From: DATBQN01 sp963755825
GTDB lineage: Bacteria > Acidobacteriota > Thermoanaerobaculia > Multivoradales > UBA5704
DNA: 64,000 nucleotides
Reading direction: 5' to 3'
NCBI GenBank assembly: GCA_963755825.1
Contig: CAVWLA010000001.1
Location: 2,480,001-2,544,000, forward strand
Every line of letters starts with the position of its first letter. The first letter of the stretch is position 1. Below are positions 23,765-33,872 of this stretch, piece by piece. Below the pieces are notes generated by a model, which worked only from the letters and a program-made list of their open reading frames with translations, made no database searches and was not told where the DNA came from. A program made the position numbers and the translations under genes.

Positions 23765-26700
23765 GACCGCCTCCATCCGCCGCCGGCACAGACCCGGCGG
23801 CACCCTCCGGCTCCCTGGGCTTGCCGCCCTCGCCGCGGATGATGACGTAGAGCACCGGGATGACGACCAGGTTCAAGAGCGTCGAGGCGATCATGCCGCC
23901 GAAGACCGCCGTGCCCACCGAGTGGCGGCTCGCCTGGCCGGCGCCGGTGGCGAAGACCAGCGGCAGGACGCCGAGGATGAAGGCGAAGGAGGTCATCAGG
24001 ATGGGGCGCAGGCGGATGTGCGCCGCCTCGATCGCCGCCTCGACGGTCGAGGCGCCGCGGCCGCGGAGCTGCTCGGCGAACTCGACGATGAGGATCGAGT
24101 TCTTCGCCGCCAGGCCGATCAGCATGACGAGGCCGATCTGGCAGTAGACGTCGTCCTGCAGGCCGCGGATCGCCTGCGCCGCCAAGGCGCCGAAGATGGC
24201 GAGCGGCACGGCGAGGAGGATGATGAAGGGGAGGGTGAAGCTCTCGTACTGCGCCGAGAGCACCAGGTAGACGACGAGGAGGCCGAGCCCGAAGAGGATC
24301 AGCGACTGGCCGCCGGAGCGGATCTCCTCGAGCGAGAGGCCCGACCAGTCGTAGCCCATGCCCGCCGGCAGGCTCTTCTTCGCCAGCGCCTCCATCTTGG
24401 CGATCGCCTGGCCGGAGCTGGTGCCCGGCGCCCCCTGGCCGTTGATCTCGGCCGAGCGGAAGAGGTTGTAGTGGCTGATCACCTGCGGCGCCGTCGACTC
24501 GCGGACGGCGACCAAGTTGGCGAGCGGGATCATCTTGCCGCTCGCCGCGCGGACGTAGAACTGCCGGATGTCCTCCGGGTTGGCGCGGAAGCGGCTCGCC
24601 GCCTGGGCGAAGACGCGGTAGGCGCGGTTGTTGAAGTCGAAGTCGTTGACGTAGACCGAGCCCAGGAAGGTCTGCATGGTGTCGGAGATCTGGCTGAGCG
24701 GCACGCCGAGGCTCTTGGCGCGGTCGCGGTCGATGGTGACGACGAGCTGCGGGTCGTTCGCCGTGAAGCTCGAGAAGAGGCCCTGCAGGCCGGGCGTCTT
24801 CGAGCCCTCGGCGACCAGGCCCTGGGTCGCCTTCTCGAGCGCCTCGACAGTGCCGCCGGCCTGATCCTCGACCTCGAACTGGAAGCCGCCGAACTGGCCG
24901 ACGCCCTGGATCGCCGGCGGCAGGAAGGGCACCACGACCGCGCCCGGCAGGCTGATGAGCGGCCCGAAGAGCCTGCCGACCACCGACGCCGCCGAGTGCT
25001 CGGCGCCCTTGCGCTCGCCGAGCGGCTTCAAGCTGGCGAACATCAGCCCGCGGTTGGGGGCGTTGCCGCCGAAGCAGAAGCCGGTCACCGCGAAGACGCT
25101 GTTGATCTCCGGCACCTTGGCGAGGATCGCCTGCGCCTGGCGGCGATCTTCGTCGTGTAGTCGAGCGAGGCGCCGGCCGGCGCCTGGATGATGATGATGA
25201 GGTAGCCCTGGTCCTCGTCGGGCACGAAGGCGGTGGGCACCAGGCGGAAGATCCAGTAGGTGAGGCCGAGGCCGACGAGGAAGAGCGCGACGACCAGCCA
25301 GCGGACCTTCATCAGGCCTGGAGCATCCGCTGGTAGCCGGTGGTGAGGCCGTCGATGCCACGGTTGACGCTGCGGAAGAACGCCCCGTGCGGCCGCTCGC
25401 CGCGCCCGAGCAAGAGCGCCGAGAGCGCCGGCGTGAGCGTCAGCGCGTTGAAGGCGGAGAGGGCGACCGAGAAGGCGATGGTGAGCGAGAACTGCTTGTA
25501 GAGGCGGCCGGTGGTGCCGGGGAAGAAGGCGACCGGCACGAACACCGCGACGAGCACGAGCGAGGTGGCGATGACGGCGCCGGTCACCTCGCGCATGGCG
25601 ACCGAGGCCGCCTCCATGACGCCGCTGTGGTCGTCGTGGATGTGGCGCTGGATGTTCTCGATGACGACGATGGCGTCATCGACGACGAGGCCGGTGGCGA
25701 GCGTGATGCCGAAGAGGGTGAGCGTGTTGATCGAGAAGCCGAAGCAGCTTGACGAAGGCGAAGGTGCCGACGAGCGACACCGGGATGGTGATCGCCGGGA
25801 TGAGCGTCGACCGCCAGTCCTGCAGGAACAGGAAGATGACGGCGATGACGAGGAGGATCGCCTCGGCGAGGGTGATGAGCACCTCGCGGATCGAGTCGCC
25901 GACGACCGTCGTGGTGTCGAAGGCGACGGCGCGCTCGAGGCCGGGCGGGAAGCGCTTGGCGAGGCGCGCCAGCTCGGCGCGCACGTCGCGGTCGACGTCG
26001 AGCGCGTTGGCGCTGGGGAGCTGGAGGACGCCGAAGCCGATCGCCGGCGTGCCGTTGAAGCAGCAGGTTCGAGGTGTAGCTCTCGGCGCCGAGCTCGGCG
26101 CGGCCGACGTCCTTCAACTGGACGAGCGTGCCGTCGGGGCGCGCCTTGAGGACGATGTTGCCGAACTCGGCGGGCTCGGAGAGCCGGCCGACGGCGCGCA
26201 CGCTGATCTGGTAGCTCTGCCCCGGCGGCGCCGGCGGCTGGCCGACCGAGCCCGCCGCCACCTGCACGTTCTGCTCGGCGAGCGCCGCCACCACGTCGGA
26301 GGCGGTGAGCTGCCGCGCGGCGAGCGAGCACGGGGTCGAGCCAGAGGCGCATCGAGTACTTGCGCTCGCCGAAGATGATGACGTCGCCGACGCCGTGCAC
26401 GCGCTTGAGCGCGTCCTTGATGTAGACGTCGGCGTAGTTGGAGAGGAAGAGCTGGTCGTACTCGCCGTGCGCCGAGTAGACGCCGGCGACGAGGACGAAG
26501 GCGGTCGAGTTCTTGGTGACGGTGACGCCGGTCTTCTTCACCTCGTTGGGCAGCCGGCCGAGGGCGGCCGAGACGCGGTTCTGCACGTCGACCGCGGCGA
26601 GGTCGATGTCGCGGTCGACGTCGAAGGTGACGGTGATGCTGCTCGAGCCGTCGTTGGCGCGAGGTCGAGGTGATGTAGTGCATCCCCTCGACGCCGTTGA

Positions 26701-26908
26701 TCTGCTGCTCGAGCGGCGTGGTGACCGCCGACTCGACCACCTGCGCGCTGGCGCCGGTGTAGAAGCTGGTGACGTTGACCTGCGGCGGCGCCAGGTGCGG
26801 GTACTGGGCGATCGGCAGCGTCGGGATGCAGACGGCGCCGGCGAGCACGATGAGGAGGGCGCAGACGGTCGCGAAGACCGGACGCTTCATGAAAAAGTCG
26901 ACGAACAT
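23757..26908 (-). pseudogene. HAE1-type RND efflux pump permease, multiply frameshifted
   Basis: Homology runs from MFVDFFMKRPVFATVCALL (start 26908) to the stop at 23757, the right length for a ~1050-residue AcrB/MexF-like pump, but the frame changes about six times. Four +1 changes fall near 26660 (TSTS then ANDGSSS), 26330 (WLDPV then ARQLTASDVV), 26060 (TSNLL then NGTPAIG) and 25745 (FVKL then GFSINTLTLFG). Two -1 changes fall near 25315 (YQRMLQA then MKVRWLVV) and 25150 (YTTKIAA then QAQAILAKVPE). Motifs such as GLVVDDAIVVIENIQRH and LAAKNSILIVEFAEQLR are otherwise intact. Either a recent pseudogene or local sequencing error. Confidence 0.88.
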
Positions 26909-26917
26909 GGCGATCCG

Positions 26918-28087
26918 CTACGGCGCCGCCGCGATGGGGGCGCCGTCGCCCAGCTTCTGGACTCCCGAGACGACCACCCGCTCGCCGGGCTTCAGGCCGG
27001 AGAGGACGACGTAGTCGTTGCCGAGGACCTCGCCGAGCTGCAGCGGCCGCTGGCGGGCGACGAGACCGGCGCCGCCGCCGGGCGCCGGCTCGGCGACGAA
27101 GGCGAAGTACTGGCCGGAGACGCGGGTGACGGCGAGCACCGGCACGACGGCGCCGCGGTGGGTGCTCCACACCAGGCGCGCGCGCACCAGCTGCGACGGG
27201 CGGAGGCCCTGGCCGCTCGCCACCGGCGCCTTGACCAGCACCGACTGGGTCTGATCGTCGACCTGCGGCGCCACGAAGTCGATCTGCGTCTTGGCGAGCA
27301 CCGCGCCGGCGTCGCCGACGACCTCGACGGCGAGCCCCGGCTTGAGGTCCTTGGCGCGCTCGAGCGGCACCGAGACGTAGAGCTCGAGCGCCTGGTCGGT
27401 GTCGAGCGTCGTCAGGAGCGTCGCGGTGGTCACCCGGTCGCCGGTGCGCACCGGGATGTCGCCGACGATCCCGGCCTCCGGCGCCGTCACCTTGTAGTAG
27501 CGCAGAGCCACCCGCTGCTCCTCGACCTGGGCGCCCAGCGCGTCATAGTCGGCCTGCGCCTGGGCGAGCCCGCTCACCGCCTCGTCGAGCGCCTGCTTCG
27601 ACACCGCGCCGCCCTTGTAGAGGACCTCCATGCGCGCCTGCTGCTGGCGCGCGTAGGCGAGCGCTGCCGCCTTCTGCTTGCGCCCCGCCTCCTGGCTCTC
27701 CACCACCGCCTGCTGCTTCATGGGGTCGATCTGCAGCAGCGGCGCCCCGGCGGCGACGCGGTCGCCCGACTTGACGAAGATCCGCGTGATCACCCCCTCG
27801 GCCTGCGGCTGCACGTTGACCGAGCGCCGCGACTTGACGGTCGCCAGGTACTCGGAGCTGTCGGCGACGTCGGTCTCGGCGACGGTCTGGATGGCGACCG
27901 GCACCGCCTGTGGTCCGCCGGGCCCGCCGGCGCCGCCGGGTCCGCCGGCGGGCTTGCCGCCGCAGCCGGTCGAGAGGATGGCGGCGGCGAGCAGGCCGGC
28001 CGCCGCGAGCGGGCCGAGGTTGGCGCCAGCGGCACCCGCGGCGGCGGCGAGGCGATGGCGGCGGGAGCGCGTCGGGTCAATTGTCAT
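26918..28087 (-). CDS. RND efflux periplasmic adaptor (membrane fusion protein), lipoprotein
   Basis: 389 residues from the ATG at 28087. An N-terminal hydrophobic helix ends in the lipobox-like LSTGC. The biotinyl-lipoyl hairpin is built from VQPQAEGVITRIFVKSGDRVAAGAPLLQID and, later, YYKVTAPEAGIVGDIPVRTGDRV, flanking a coiled coil. The beta-barrel and C-terminal domains follow (LKPGERVVVSG). It links the pump (26908-23757) to the TolC channel. First gene of the three-gene operon; a TATATA box on the minus strand (28184-28179) could be its promoter. Confidence 0.92.
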   Translation of the reverse strand: MTIDPTRSRRHRLAAAAGAAGANLGPLAAAGLLAAAILSTGCGGKPAGGPGGAGGPGGPQAVPVAIQTVAETDVADSSEYLATVKSRRSVNVQPQAEGVITRIFVKSGDRVAAGAPLLQIDPMKQQAVVESQEAGRKQKAAALAYARQQQARMEVLYKGGAVSKQALDEAVSGLAQAQADYDALGAQVEEQRVALRYYKVTAPEAGIVGDIPVRTGDRVTTATLLTTLDTDQALELYVSVPLERAKDLKPGLAVEVVGDAGAVLAKTQIDFVAPQVDDQTQSVLVKAPVASGQGLRPSQLVRARLVWSTHRGAVVPVLAVTRVSGQYFAFVAEPAPGGGAGLVARQRPLQLGEVLGNDYVVLSGLKPGERVVVSGVQKLGDGAPIAAAP

Positions 28088-28223
28088 GTCGCAAGCACCG
28101 GTTCTCCGCGTGCGGGCCTCGAGCAGGCGCGCCGCTCCATGTCGAATGAGAAAGGTTCTCGGGGTTCCCGTCACGAACTATATAGAAGACGCGCGCCTGC
28201 TGGCGCAACCGGCCGGCCCGACG

Positions 28224-30434
28224 TCATCGCAGGAGCCGGCTCTTGCCGTCCAGCTTGACCGCCGACTGGACGCCGTAGAGGTCGAGGATGGTCGGCATCA
28301 CGTCGCCCATGTAGGCCTCGCCGGGCACCAGCTTGACGTTGGCGAAGAGGACGCCGTCGACGAGCGGCGGGTAGACCGAGCAGTGGTCGCCGCTCCAGAT
28401 GCGGGTGTTGGGCTCGACGATGGTCTTGCCGATGCCGCCCAGGCTGTCCTGCCAGCCCACCCGGTAGCCCTCGGCGTTCGAGGGGATCAAGTCCGGGATG
28501 AGCACCGGATCGTAGGTGCCGTAGGCCTCGTCGCGGGTGAAGACGTGGGCGACCGGATGCTCGCCGGTGTCGGGGTCGACGTAGGCCTCGAGGCCCTTGA
28601 CGATCTGCTGCGCCACCTGGCGGTACTCCTCGCCCGGCGCCACGATCCCCTTCCCCTCGCGGCCGCGGACGTTGAGATAGATCTGCCCCAGCCCCAGCGC
28701 GTACGCCTTGGTCTTCGACCAGTCGACGTTGACGAAGGCGTCGCCCTGCTCGAAGAGGTCCTCGAGATTCTTGCGCTTGGGGTCCTCGCCGGTCAGCGTC
28801 ATGAAGCCGTTCTTGGCCAGCCAGGTGTTGTAGTTCATGCCGCGCCGGAAGGAGGCGAAGCCGTGGTCGGAGACCACCATGAGGGTGGTGCCGGCGGGCA
28901 TCTTCGCCATCGTCTGGCCGACGATCGCGTCCATCTGCTGGTAGGCGGCGAGGATGGCGCCGCCATAGCGCGCCGCCCCCTCCGGGGTGTAGAGCGGGTG
29001 CTTGGGATCGAAGAAGCGGAACATCATGTGCTGCACGCGGTCGGTGAACTCGAAGTAGTCGATCAGCACGTCCCAGTTGTCGTCGCCGAGGAAGCCCTGG
29101 AGGATCTGCGAGTCCTTGTCGACGGTGTTCTTGACGTCCTCGAGGAAGACCTCCTCGGGGATGGTGCCGCTGTCCATCGACCAGGTGTCGATCTGCCAGC
29201 CGATGGTCTTGAAGAGGCCGAAGCGGCGGGTCAGCTCGTGCACGAAGGAGGGCGGCGTCGTGAGATCGACGATCGGCGGCAGGTTCTCGGGGTCGAACTG
29301 GATCGGCGACAGGTAGAGCCGCACCTCGGGCGCCAGCGACAGCAGGCGGAAGCGGCCGATGCCGTGCAGCTTGATGAGCGGATTGAAGGGGAAGATGAAG
29401 TGCGTCCAGTCGCTCCACTCGCCGGGCTTCATGGTGAGGTGGCTGCCCGACACCTGGATGTCGAGATGCGAGCGGTCCGCCGCCACCGTCAGGGTCATCG
29501 GGATCTTGATGTAGTCCCGCTTCTTCTGCGGGAAGAGCTCGTCCGGCGGCCCCTTGATCTCGGTCGCGATGGTCCCCTTGTTGTCGACCAGCTCGACCAC
29601 CTCGATCGAGAAGTCGCCGCCCCCCTTGGGGGTGAAGAAGAGCTCGGAGGTGAAGTAGAACGGCTTGCCGATGCGCCCCGAGAGGTCGGGCGTGCCGAGG
29701 CCGGTGAGCAGCTGGCCGTTCTCGTAGGGCTTGGGCGGGAAGGTCACCGGCACCCGCATCACCCGCACCCGCTTGCCGTGCTGGCCGAGGATGGACCAGA
29801 AGGTCTCGCCCTGCTGGCGGTTGACGGCGTCAGGGCGGTCGACGGGGAGGAGCTTGGCGGCGGCGGTGCCGGCTGCCCCGCCGGCGGCGAGGCCGACGAC
29901 GATCGCCACCAGCCAGGCGAGGCGCGTGCGCAGACGGCAGAGCTTCCCGAGCAGAAAGGCGAGCAGCGCCAGGACCACCGCGCCGGCGGCACCGACGACG
30001 AGCGGGTTGGCCTTGCCGAAGAGGAAGGGCACCCGGCGCTCGTCGTACATGGCGAAGCTCGGCTTGTAGGTGAGCGGATCGCGCTTGAGGAAATCGAAGA
30101 TGCCGTGCCGCCCGGGGTTCAGGCCGGTCGCGAAGGTCGACCAGGAGACCGGCGTCTGCGACGGGATGGTCGAGCGCAGCGGCGAGAACGTCCCTTGAGC
30201 GCGCAGCTTGGCGAGGTTGGGGAGCTTTCCCTCGTCCATCCAGCGGCCGGCGAGCTTGGCGTCGACGCCGTCGAAGCCGAGAACGATCAGCTTGCCGGCT
30301 TTGGCCGGCTGGGCCGGCTGGGCCGCGAGGGGGGAAGCGAGGCCGGCGAGAGCACCGAAGAGGACAGCGACGGCGGCGGCGAACGCCGCGGCCCGCAGCG
30401 GCCGGCGCACGGGGGACGGGAGGGGATTCGGCAT
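28224..30434 (-). CDS. type I phosphodiesterase/nucleotide pyrophosphatase-like, alkaline phosphatase superfamily
   Basis: 736 residues from the ATG at 30434, with a signal peptide or anchor (~12-38). Metal-ligand Asp is in LIVLGFDGVDAK (~55), the nucleophile Thr94 in IPSQTPVSWSTFATG, and the distal metal site in MVVSDHGFASF and GDHCSV. Two transmembrane helices (about 143-165 and 171-195) interrupt the catalytic fold after MYDERRVPFLFG, which is unusual. It probably cleaves phosphodiesters or phosphonates outside the cytoplasm. A TAGAAT box lies ~59 bp before the start. Confidence 0.85.
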   Translation of the reverse strand: MPNPLPSPVRRPLRAAAFAAAVAVLFGALAGLASPLAAQPAQPAKAGKLIVLGFDGVDAKLAGRWMDEGKLPNLAKLRAQGTFSPLRSTIPSQTPVSWSTFATGLNPGRHGIFDFLKRDPLTYKPSFAMYDERRVPFLFGKANPLVVGAAGAVVLALLAFLLGKLCRLRTRLAWLVAIVVGLAAGGAAGTAAAKLLPVDRPDAVNRQQGETFWSILGQHGKRVRVMRVPVTFPPKPYENGQLLTGLGTPDLSGRIGKPFYFTSELFFTPKGGGDFSIEVVELVDNKGTIATEIKGPPDELFPQKKRDYIKIPMTLTVAADRSHLDIQVSGSHLTMKPGEWSDWTHFIFPFNPLIKLHGIGRFRLLSLAPEVRLYLSPIQFDPENLPPIVDLTTPPSFVHELTRRFGLFKTIGWQIDTWSMDSGTIPEEVFLEDVKNTVDKDSQILQGFLGDDNWDVLIDYFEFTDRVQHMMFRFFDPKHPLYTPEGAARYGGAILAAYQQMDAIVGQTMAKMPAGTTLMVVSDHGFASFRRGMNYNTWLAKNGFMTLTGEDPKRKNLEDLFEQGDAFVNVDWSKTKAYALGLGQIYLNVRGREGKGIVAPGEEYRQVAQQIVKGLEAYVDPDTGEHPVAHVFTRDEAYGTYDPVLIPDLIPSNAEGYRVGWQDSLGGIGKTIVEPNTRIWSGDHCSVYPPLVDGVLFANVKLVPGEAYMGDVMPTILDLYGVQSAVKLDGKSRLLR

Positions 30435-30492
30435 GGCTCTCGACAATTCCTCAGGAAGTTGCCGCCGGGACGGCAGGAAGATCGCGAGCCGG

Positions 30493-30498
30493 ATTCTA
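30493..30498 (-). promoter_or_regulatory. predicted -10 box of the phosphodiesterase gene
   Basis: TAGAAT read on the minus strand (30498 to 30493); initiation near 30486 would give a leader of about 52 nt. No good -35 is visible. Confidence 0.35.
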
Positions 30499-30567
30499 GC
30501 AGGCCGCCCGAGGCATCCCGAGGGCCGGTCGTGGGCCGGCGGCGAGAACCTCGCCGGCCGCTGCGCG

Positions 30568-30573
30568 TAGGAT
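30568..30573 (+). promoter_or_regulatory. -10-like hexamer at the start of the membrane PP2C gene (leaderless)
   Basis: TAGGAT ends 6 nt before the ATG at 30580; initiation would fall at the start codon. Confidence 0.5.
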
Positions 30574-30579
30574 GAGGCG

Positions 30580-32862
30580 ATGTCTCTCGCCTCTCCCCGC
30601 AGCGGGGCGCCCGTGCGCGCCCTCCTCGCCGGCCTCGCCGCGCTCGCCCTGGGCGTCGGCCTGGCGCGCCTCTGGCTCCCCGAGTGGCGGCCGGGGCCGA
30701 TCCCGCCGCCAGCGTTCTTCACCGCGCGCTTCGATGCCCTGGCGCGGTCGATCGGCTGGCAGCCCGCCGCCGGCGGCTCGCCGCCGGACCTGGTCTCCTC
30801 GAAGGCCTACGGCACCACGGTCGAGCGCCTCGGCGGCGCCGCCCTGCCCTGGCTCGAGCGCTCGCGGACAGCGCTCGTCGTGGGGATCGAGCGGTCGGCC
30901 ACCGGCGCCGCCGGCAGCGAGCCGTTCACCGCCGACTTCGCGCTCGACGGCACGCTCTTCCAGTTCTCCCGCTTCACCATCGACTTCACGCGCATCTTCA
31001 ACCCGGCGCCGGAGAAGCCCGACGAGCCGCTCCTCGCCAGCCGTCTGCTGCGGCCCGGCGAGCGGCTGGGGCCCGGCGTCTTCACCGACCGCAACGGCGG
31101 CGGCCGCTCCGCCGTCTATCCGATCCTCTCGGCGGCGGCGCCGGCGGCGCCGGCGGCGGTCGGCCGCGGCGACTACGCGGTGCTCGACGAGAGCTGGGTG
31201 ATGACCCACGTCGAGCGCTCCGCCGCGTCGTCGACGCGGCTCCCCGCGGCGGGCATCGTGCGCGGGCTCCGCCTCGCCGCCGTCGTCGTCGCCAGCTCGG
31301 TGCTCTTCTTCGGCCTCCTCGTGCGGCGGAAGATCAGCTTGGTCAACGGCGCGCTCATCGGCGCCCTGGTGCTCGCCATCGGCCTGCGCGACCTGAGCGG
31401 GCTGGGCTACGGCCTCCTCGCCAACCTCGCCGTCGTCTTCTTCGTCGTCGGCAGCGCGCTGTGGACGATGGTCCTCTGGTCGACCGGCGAATCGCTTCTG
31501 CGCACCAGCCACGAGGGGCTGACCACCAGCCTCGACGCCCTCCGCCACGGCCGCCTGGGGCCGCGCGCCGGCCGCGCCCTCCTCGTCGGGCTCGGCTGCG
31601 GCGCGGCGCTCGCCGGCCTGCGGCTGGCGGCGGCGGCCATCGCCAGCCGCCTGCCCGGCTGCTGGCCGCTCGCCCAGAGCCTGACGCTCCCCGCCTTCTC
31701 GAGCGGCGGCGAGGTGGCGGACGGCGTGCGCAGCGCGGCCCTCGCCGCCTTCGCCCTCGGGCTCGGACGGCGCGCACCGCGCTGGAAGCGGGCGGCGGCG
31801 ACCGCCGTCGCGCTGGTCGCGCTGCCGAGCGGCCTCCTCCACCCCTGGCCGCTGGCGCTCGCCCTCTCGCTCGCCGTCGCCGCGCTGCTGGTCGAGGTCG
31901 GCCGCCGCGCCGGCCTGACGGCCCTCCTGGCGACCGGCCTCGCCTCGTCGCTGCTGCCGGCGGCGGTCTTCGCCGCCGCCCATCTCGACTGGCTCGGCGG
32001 CACCTTCGCCCTCGCCGCCGGCGGCTCGGCCGCCCTCCTCGGCCTCGGGGTGTTCGGTCTGGCGCGCTCTCCCGAGGTGGAGCTCGGGCGGATGGCGGCC
32101 CCCGCTTTCGTCCGCCGCATCGAGGAGGAGCGGCGGGTGAAGTACGAGATGGATCTCCTCACCCGCATGCAGGAGGGGCTCCTCCCCGCCCGGCTGCCGG
32201 AGGTCGCCGGCTGGGAGATCGCCGCCCGCTCGCTCCTCGCGACGGAGGCCGGCGGCGACCTCTACGACCTCATCCGCCCCGACGGCTCCGACAGCCTGTG
32301 GATCGCCATGGGGGACGTGGCGGGCCACGGCTACTCCTGCGCCATCCTGCAGGCGATGACGATCGCGGCCCTCACCAGCCTCATCGGCCCCGAGCTCAAC
32401 CCCGCCGGGGTGCTCGCCGAGATCGACCGCGTGCTGCGCCGCGGCGGCTCGGACCGCCTCTTCACCAGCCTGGCGCTGCTCCGCCTCGACCCGGCGAGCG
32501 GCGAGCTCGTCCTCGCCAACGCCGGCCACCCCTACCCGTTCCTCTGCGAGGGCGGCGCGGTGCGGGAGATCGAGCTCCCCGGCCTGCCGCTCGGCAAGGG
32601 GCCGCCGCGCGAGTACCGCGACCTGGCCCTCCGCGTCGCGCCGGGAGGCGTCCTGGTGCTCGCCTCGGACGGCCTCTTCGAGGCGGTCGACGCGCGCGGC
32701 GACGCCTATGGCTTCCAGCGCCCGGCAAGCGTCCTCGCCGCCACCGCCCGGCGGCCGGCCGAGGCGATCGTCGAGGCGCTCCTCGCCGATTGGCGGCGCC
32801 ACCTCGGCGGCGAGGAGCCGGCCGACGACACCACGGTCGTCGTGCTCAAGCGGCGGCTCTGA
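30580..32862 (+). CDS. membrane-bound PP2C/SpoIIE-type serine phosphatase
   Basis: 760 residues. An N-terminal membrane helix (ALLAGLAALALGVGLARL) precedes an extracytoplasmic domain (~40-220). About eight hydrophobic helices cover ~225-510. The cytoplasmic SpoIIE/PP2C domain (~525-755) has RMQEGLLPARLPEVAGWEIAA, GGDLYDL, MGDVAGHGYS, NAGHPYPFL, SDGLFEAVD and the terminal ADDTTVVVLKR with metal-binding aspartates. Such proteins dephosphorylate STAS antagonists in partner-switching pathways in response to an external signal. No STAS partner lies next to it; the rsb operon at 42-44 kb is a candidate. Confidence 0.88.
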   Translation: MSLASPRSGAPVRALLAGLAALALGVGLARLWLPEWRPGPIPPPAFFTARFDALARSIGWQPAAGGSPPDLVSSKAYGTTVERLGGAALPWLERSRTALVVGIERSATGAAGSEPFTADFALDGTLFQFSRFTIDFTRIFNPAPEKPDEPLLASRLLRPGERLGPGVFTDRNGGGRSAVYPILSAAAPAAPAAVGRGDYAVLDESWVMTHVERSAASSTRLPAAGIVRGLRLAAVVVASSVLFFGLLVRRKISLVNGALIGALVLAIGLRDLSGLGYGLLANLAVVFFVVGSALWTMVLWSTGESLLRTSHEGLTTSLDALRHGRLGPRAGRALLVGLGCGAALAGLRLAAAAIASRLPGCWPLAQSLTLPAFSSGGEVADGVRSAALAAFALGLGRRAPRWKRAAATAVALVALPSGLLHPWPLALALSLAVAALLVEVGRRAGLTALLATGLASSLLPAAVFAAAHLDWLGGTFALAAGGSAALLGLGVFGLARSPEVELGRMAAPAFVRRIEEERRVKYEMDLLTRMQEGLLPARLPEVAGWEIAARSLLATEAGGDLYDLIRPDGSDSLWIAMGDVAGHGYSCAILQAMTIAALTSLIGPELNPAGVLAEIDRVLRRGGSDRLFTSLALLRLDPASGELVLANAGHPYPFLCEGGAVREIELPGLPLGKGPPREYRDLALRVAPGGVLVLASDGLFEAVDARGDAYGFQRPASVLAATARRPAEAIVEALLADWRRHLGGEEPADDTTVVVLKRRL

Positions 32863-32947
32863 TTCCGGCGAGGCCCGCGGCCGGCGGGAGTTGCGGTAGG
32901 CTCCCTTCAATACCGTGACGTACTTCTCTGCAAAAGGAGAGAGATCG

Positions 32948-33838
32948 ATGAGCCTTTCCTCGAGTCGGAACCGCCCTGCCGCCTGGGCGCTGCGCCTGCT
33001 CTGTGCCCTCACCCTCGCCCTGCCGCTCCTCGCCCTCCCCGCTCAGGCGGCCAAGGCGGCGGCCGGAGCCAGCGCGACGGTCGACCTCAACAGCGCCAGC
33101 CAGAAGGATCTCGAGGCGCTCCCCGGCGTCGGCGCGGCGACCGCCAAGAAGATCATCGCCGGGCGCCCCTACACCTCGACCGCCGACCTGGCGCGGGCCG
33201 GCGTCGCCAAGAAGACGATCGACAAGATCACCCCGCTGGTCACCGTCGGCGCGGCGGCCACGGCGGCTCCGGCGGCGCCTGCCGCTCCCGCGGCGAGCAC
33301 CGCGACGAGCGCCAAGGCCGCCAAGCCGGCGCCCGCCGCCAAGGCCGGCGGCGCCATGGTCGACCTCAACACGGCGAGCCAGAAGGACCTCGAGGCGCTC
33401 TCCGGCATCGGCCCGGCGACCGCCAAGAAGATCATCGCCGGGCGCCCGTATGCCTCGGTCGACGACCTCAAGAAGGCCAAGGTGTCGGCGAAGCAGATCG
33501 ACCAGATCAGGTCGCGGGTGACCGTCTCGGGCGCCAGCGCCCCGGCGCCCCCGGCAGCTCCAGCGGCCACCGCCGCGCCGGCGACGGCTCCGGCGGCCCC
33601 GGCTGCGGGCGCCAAGACCGGCCGCGCGGCCGCGACCTCGACGGCCTCGACGACGCCCGCCCAGCCGCCGCCGGCGCCGGGCATGGTCTGGGTCAACCTC
33701 GAGACCAAGGTCTTCCACCGCGAGGGCGACCGCTGGTACGGCAACACCAAGCGCGGCAAGTACATGACCGAGGCCGACGCCCTCGCCGCCGGCTACCGCG
33801 AGGCGAAGAAGGGCGGCGCCAAGAAGGCGTCCCAGTAG
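32948..33838 (+). CDS. secreted protein with two ComEA-like helix-hairpin-helix domains
   Basis: 296 residues from the ATG at 32948, which has a strong AAAGGAGAGAG site (the ATG at 32915 does not). A signal peptide ends at PAQA (~34). Two nearly identical HhH modules follow: VDLNSASQKDLEALPGVG (~44-95) and VDLNTASQKDLEALSGIG (~138-190), each with ATAKKIIAGRPY. They are separated by Ala/Pro-rich linkers. The C-terminal ~50 residues (GMVWVNLETKVFHREGDRWYG) form a small conserved tail. HhH domains of this type bind DNA non-specifically; ComEA uses one to pull DNA into the periplasm. A role in DNA uptake or nucleoid-like binding outside the cell is inference. Confidence 0.85.
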   Translation: MSLSSSRNRPAAWALRLLCALTLALPLLALPAQAAKAAAGASATVDLNSASQKDLEALPGVGAATAKKIIAGRPYTSTADLARAGVAKKTIDKITPLVTVGAAATAAPAAPAAPAASTATSAKAAKPAPAAKAGGAMVDLNTASQKDLEALSGIGPATAKKIIAGRPYASVDDLKKAKVSAKQIDQIRSRVTVSGASAPAPPAAPAATAAPATAPAAPAAGAKTGRAAATSTASTTPAQPPPAPGMVWVNLETKVFHREGDRWYGNTKRGKYMTEADALAAGYREAKKGGAKKASQ

Positions 33839-33872
33839 ACCAGACCAGTCGATGCAGTCGAGAGGAGGAGCG

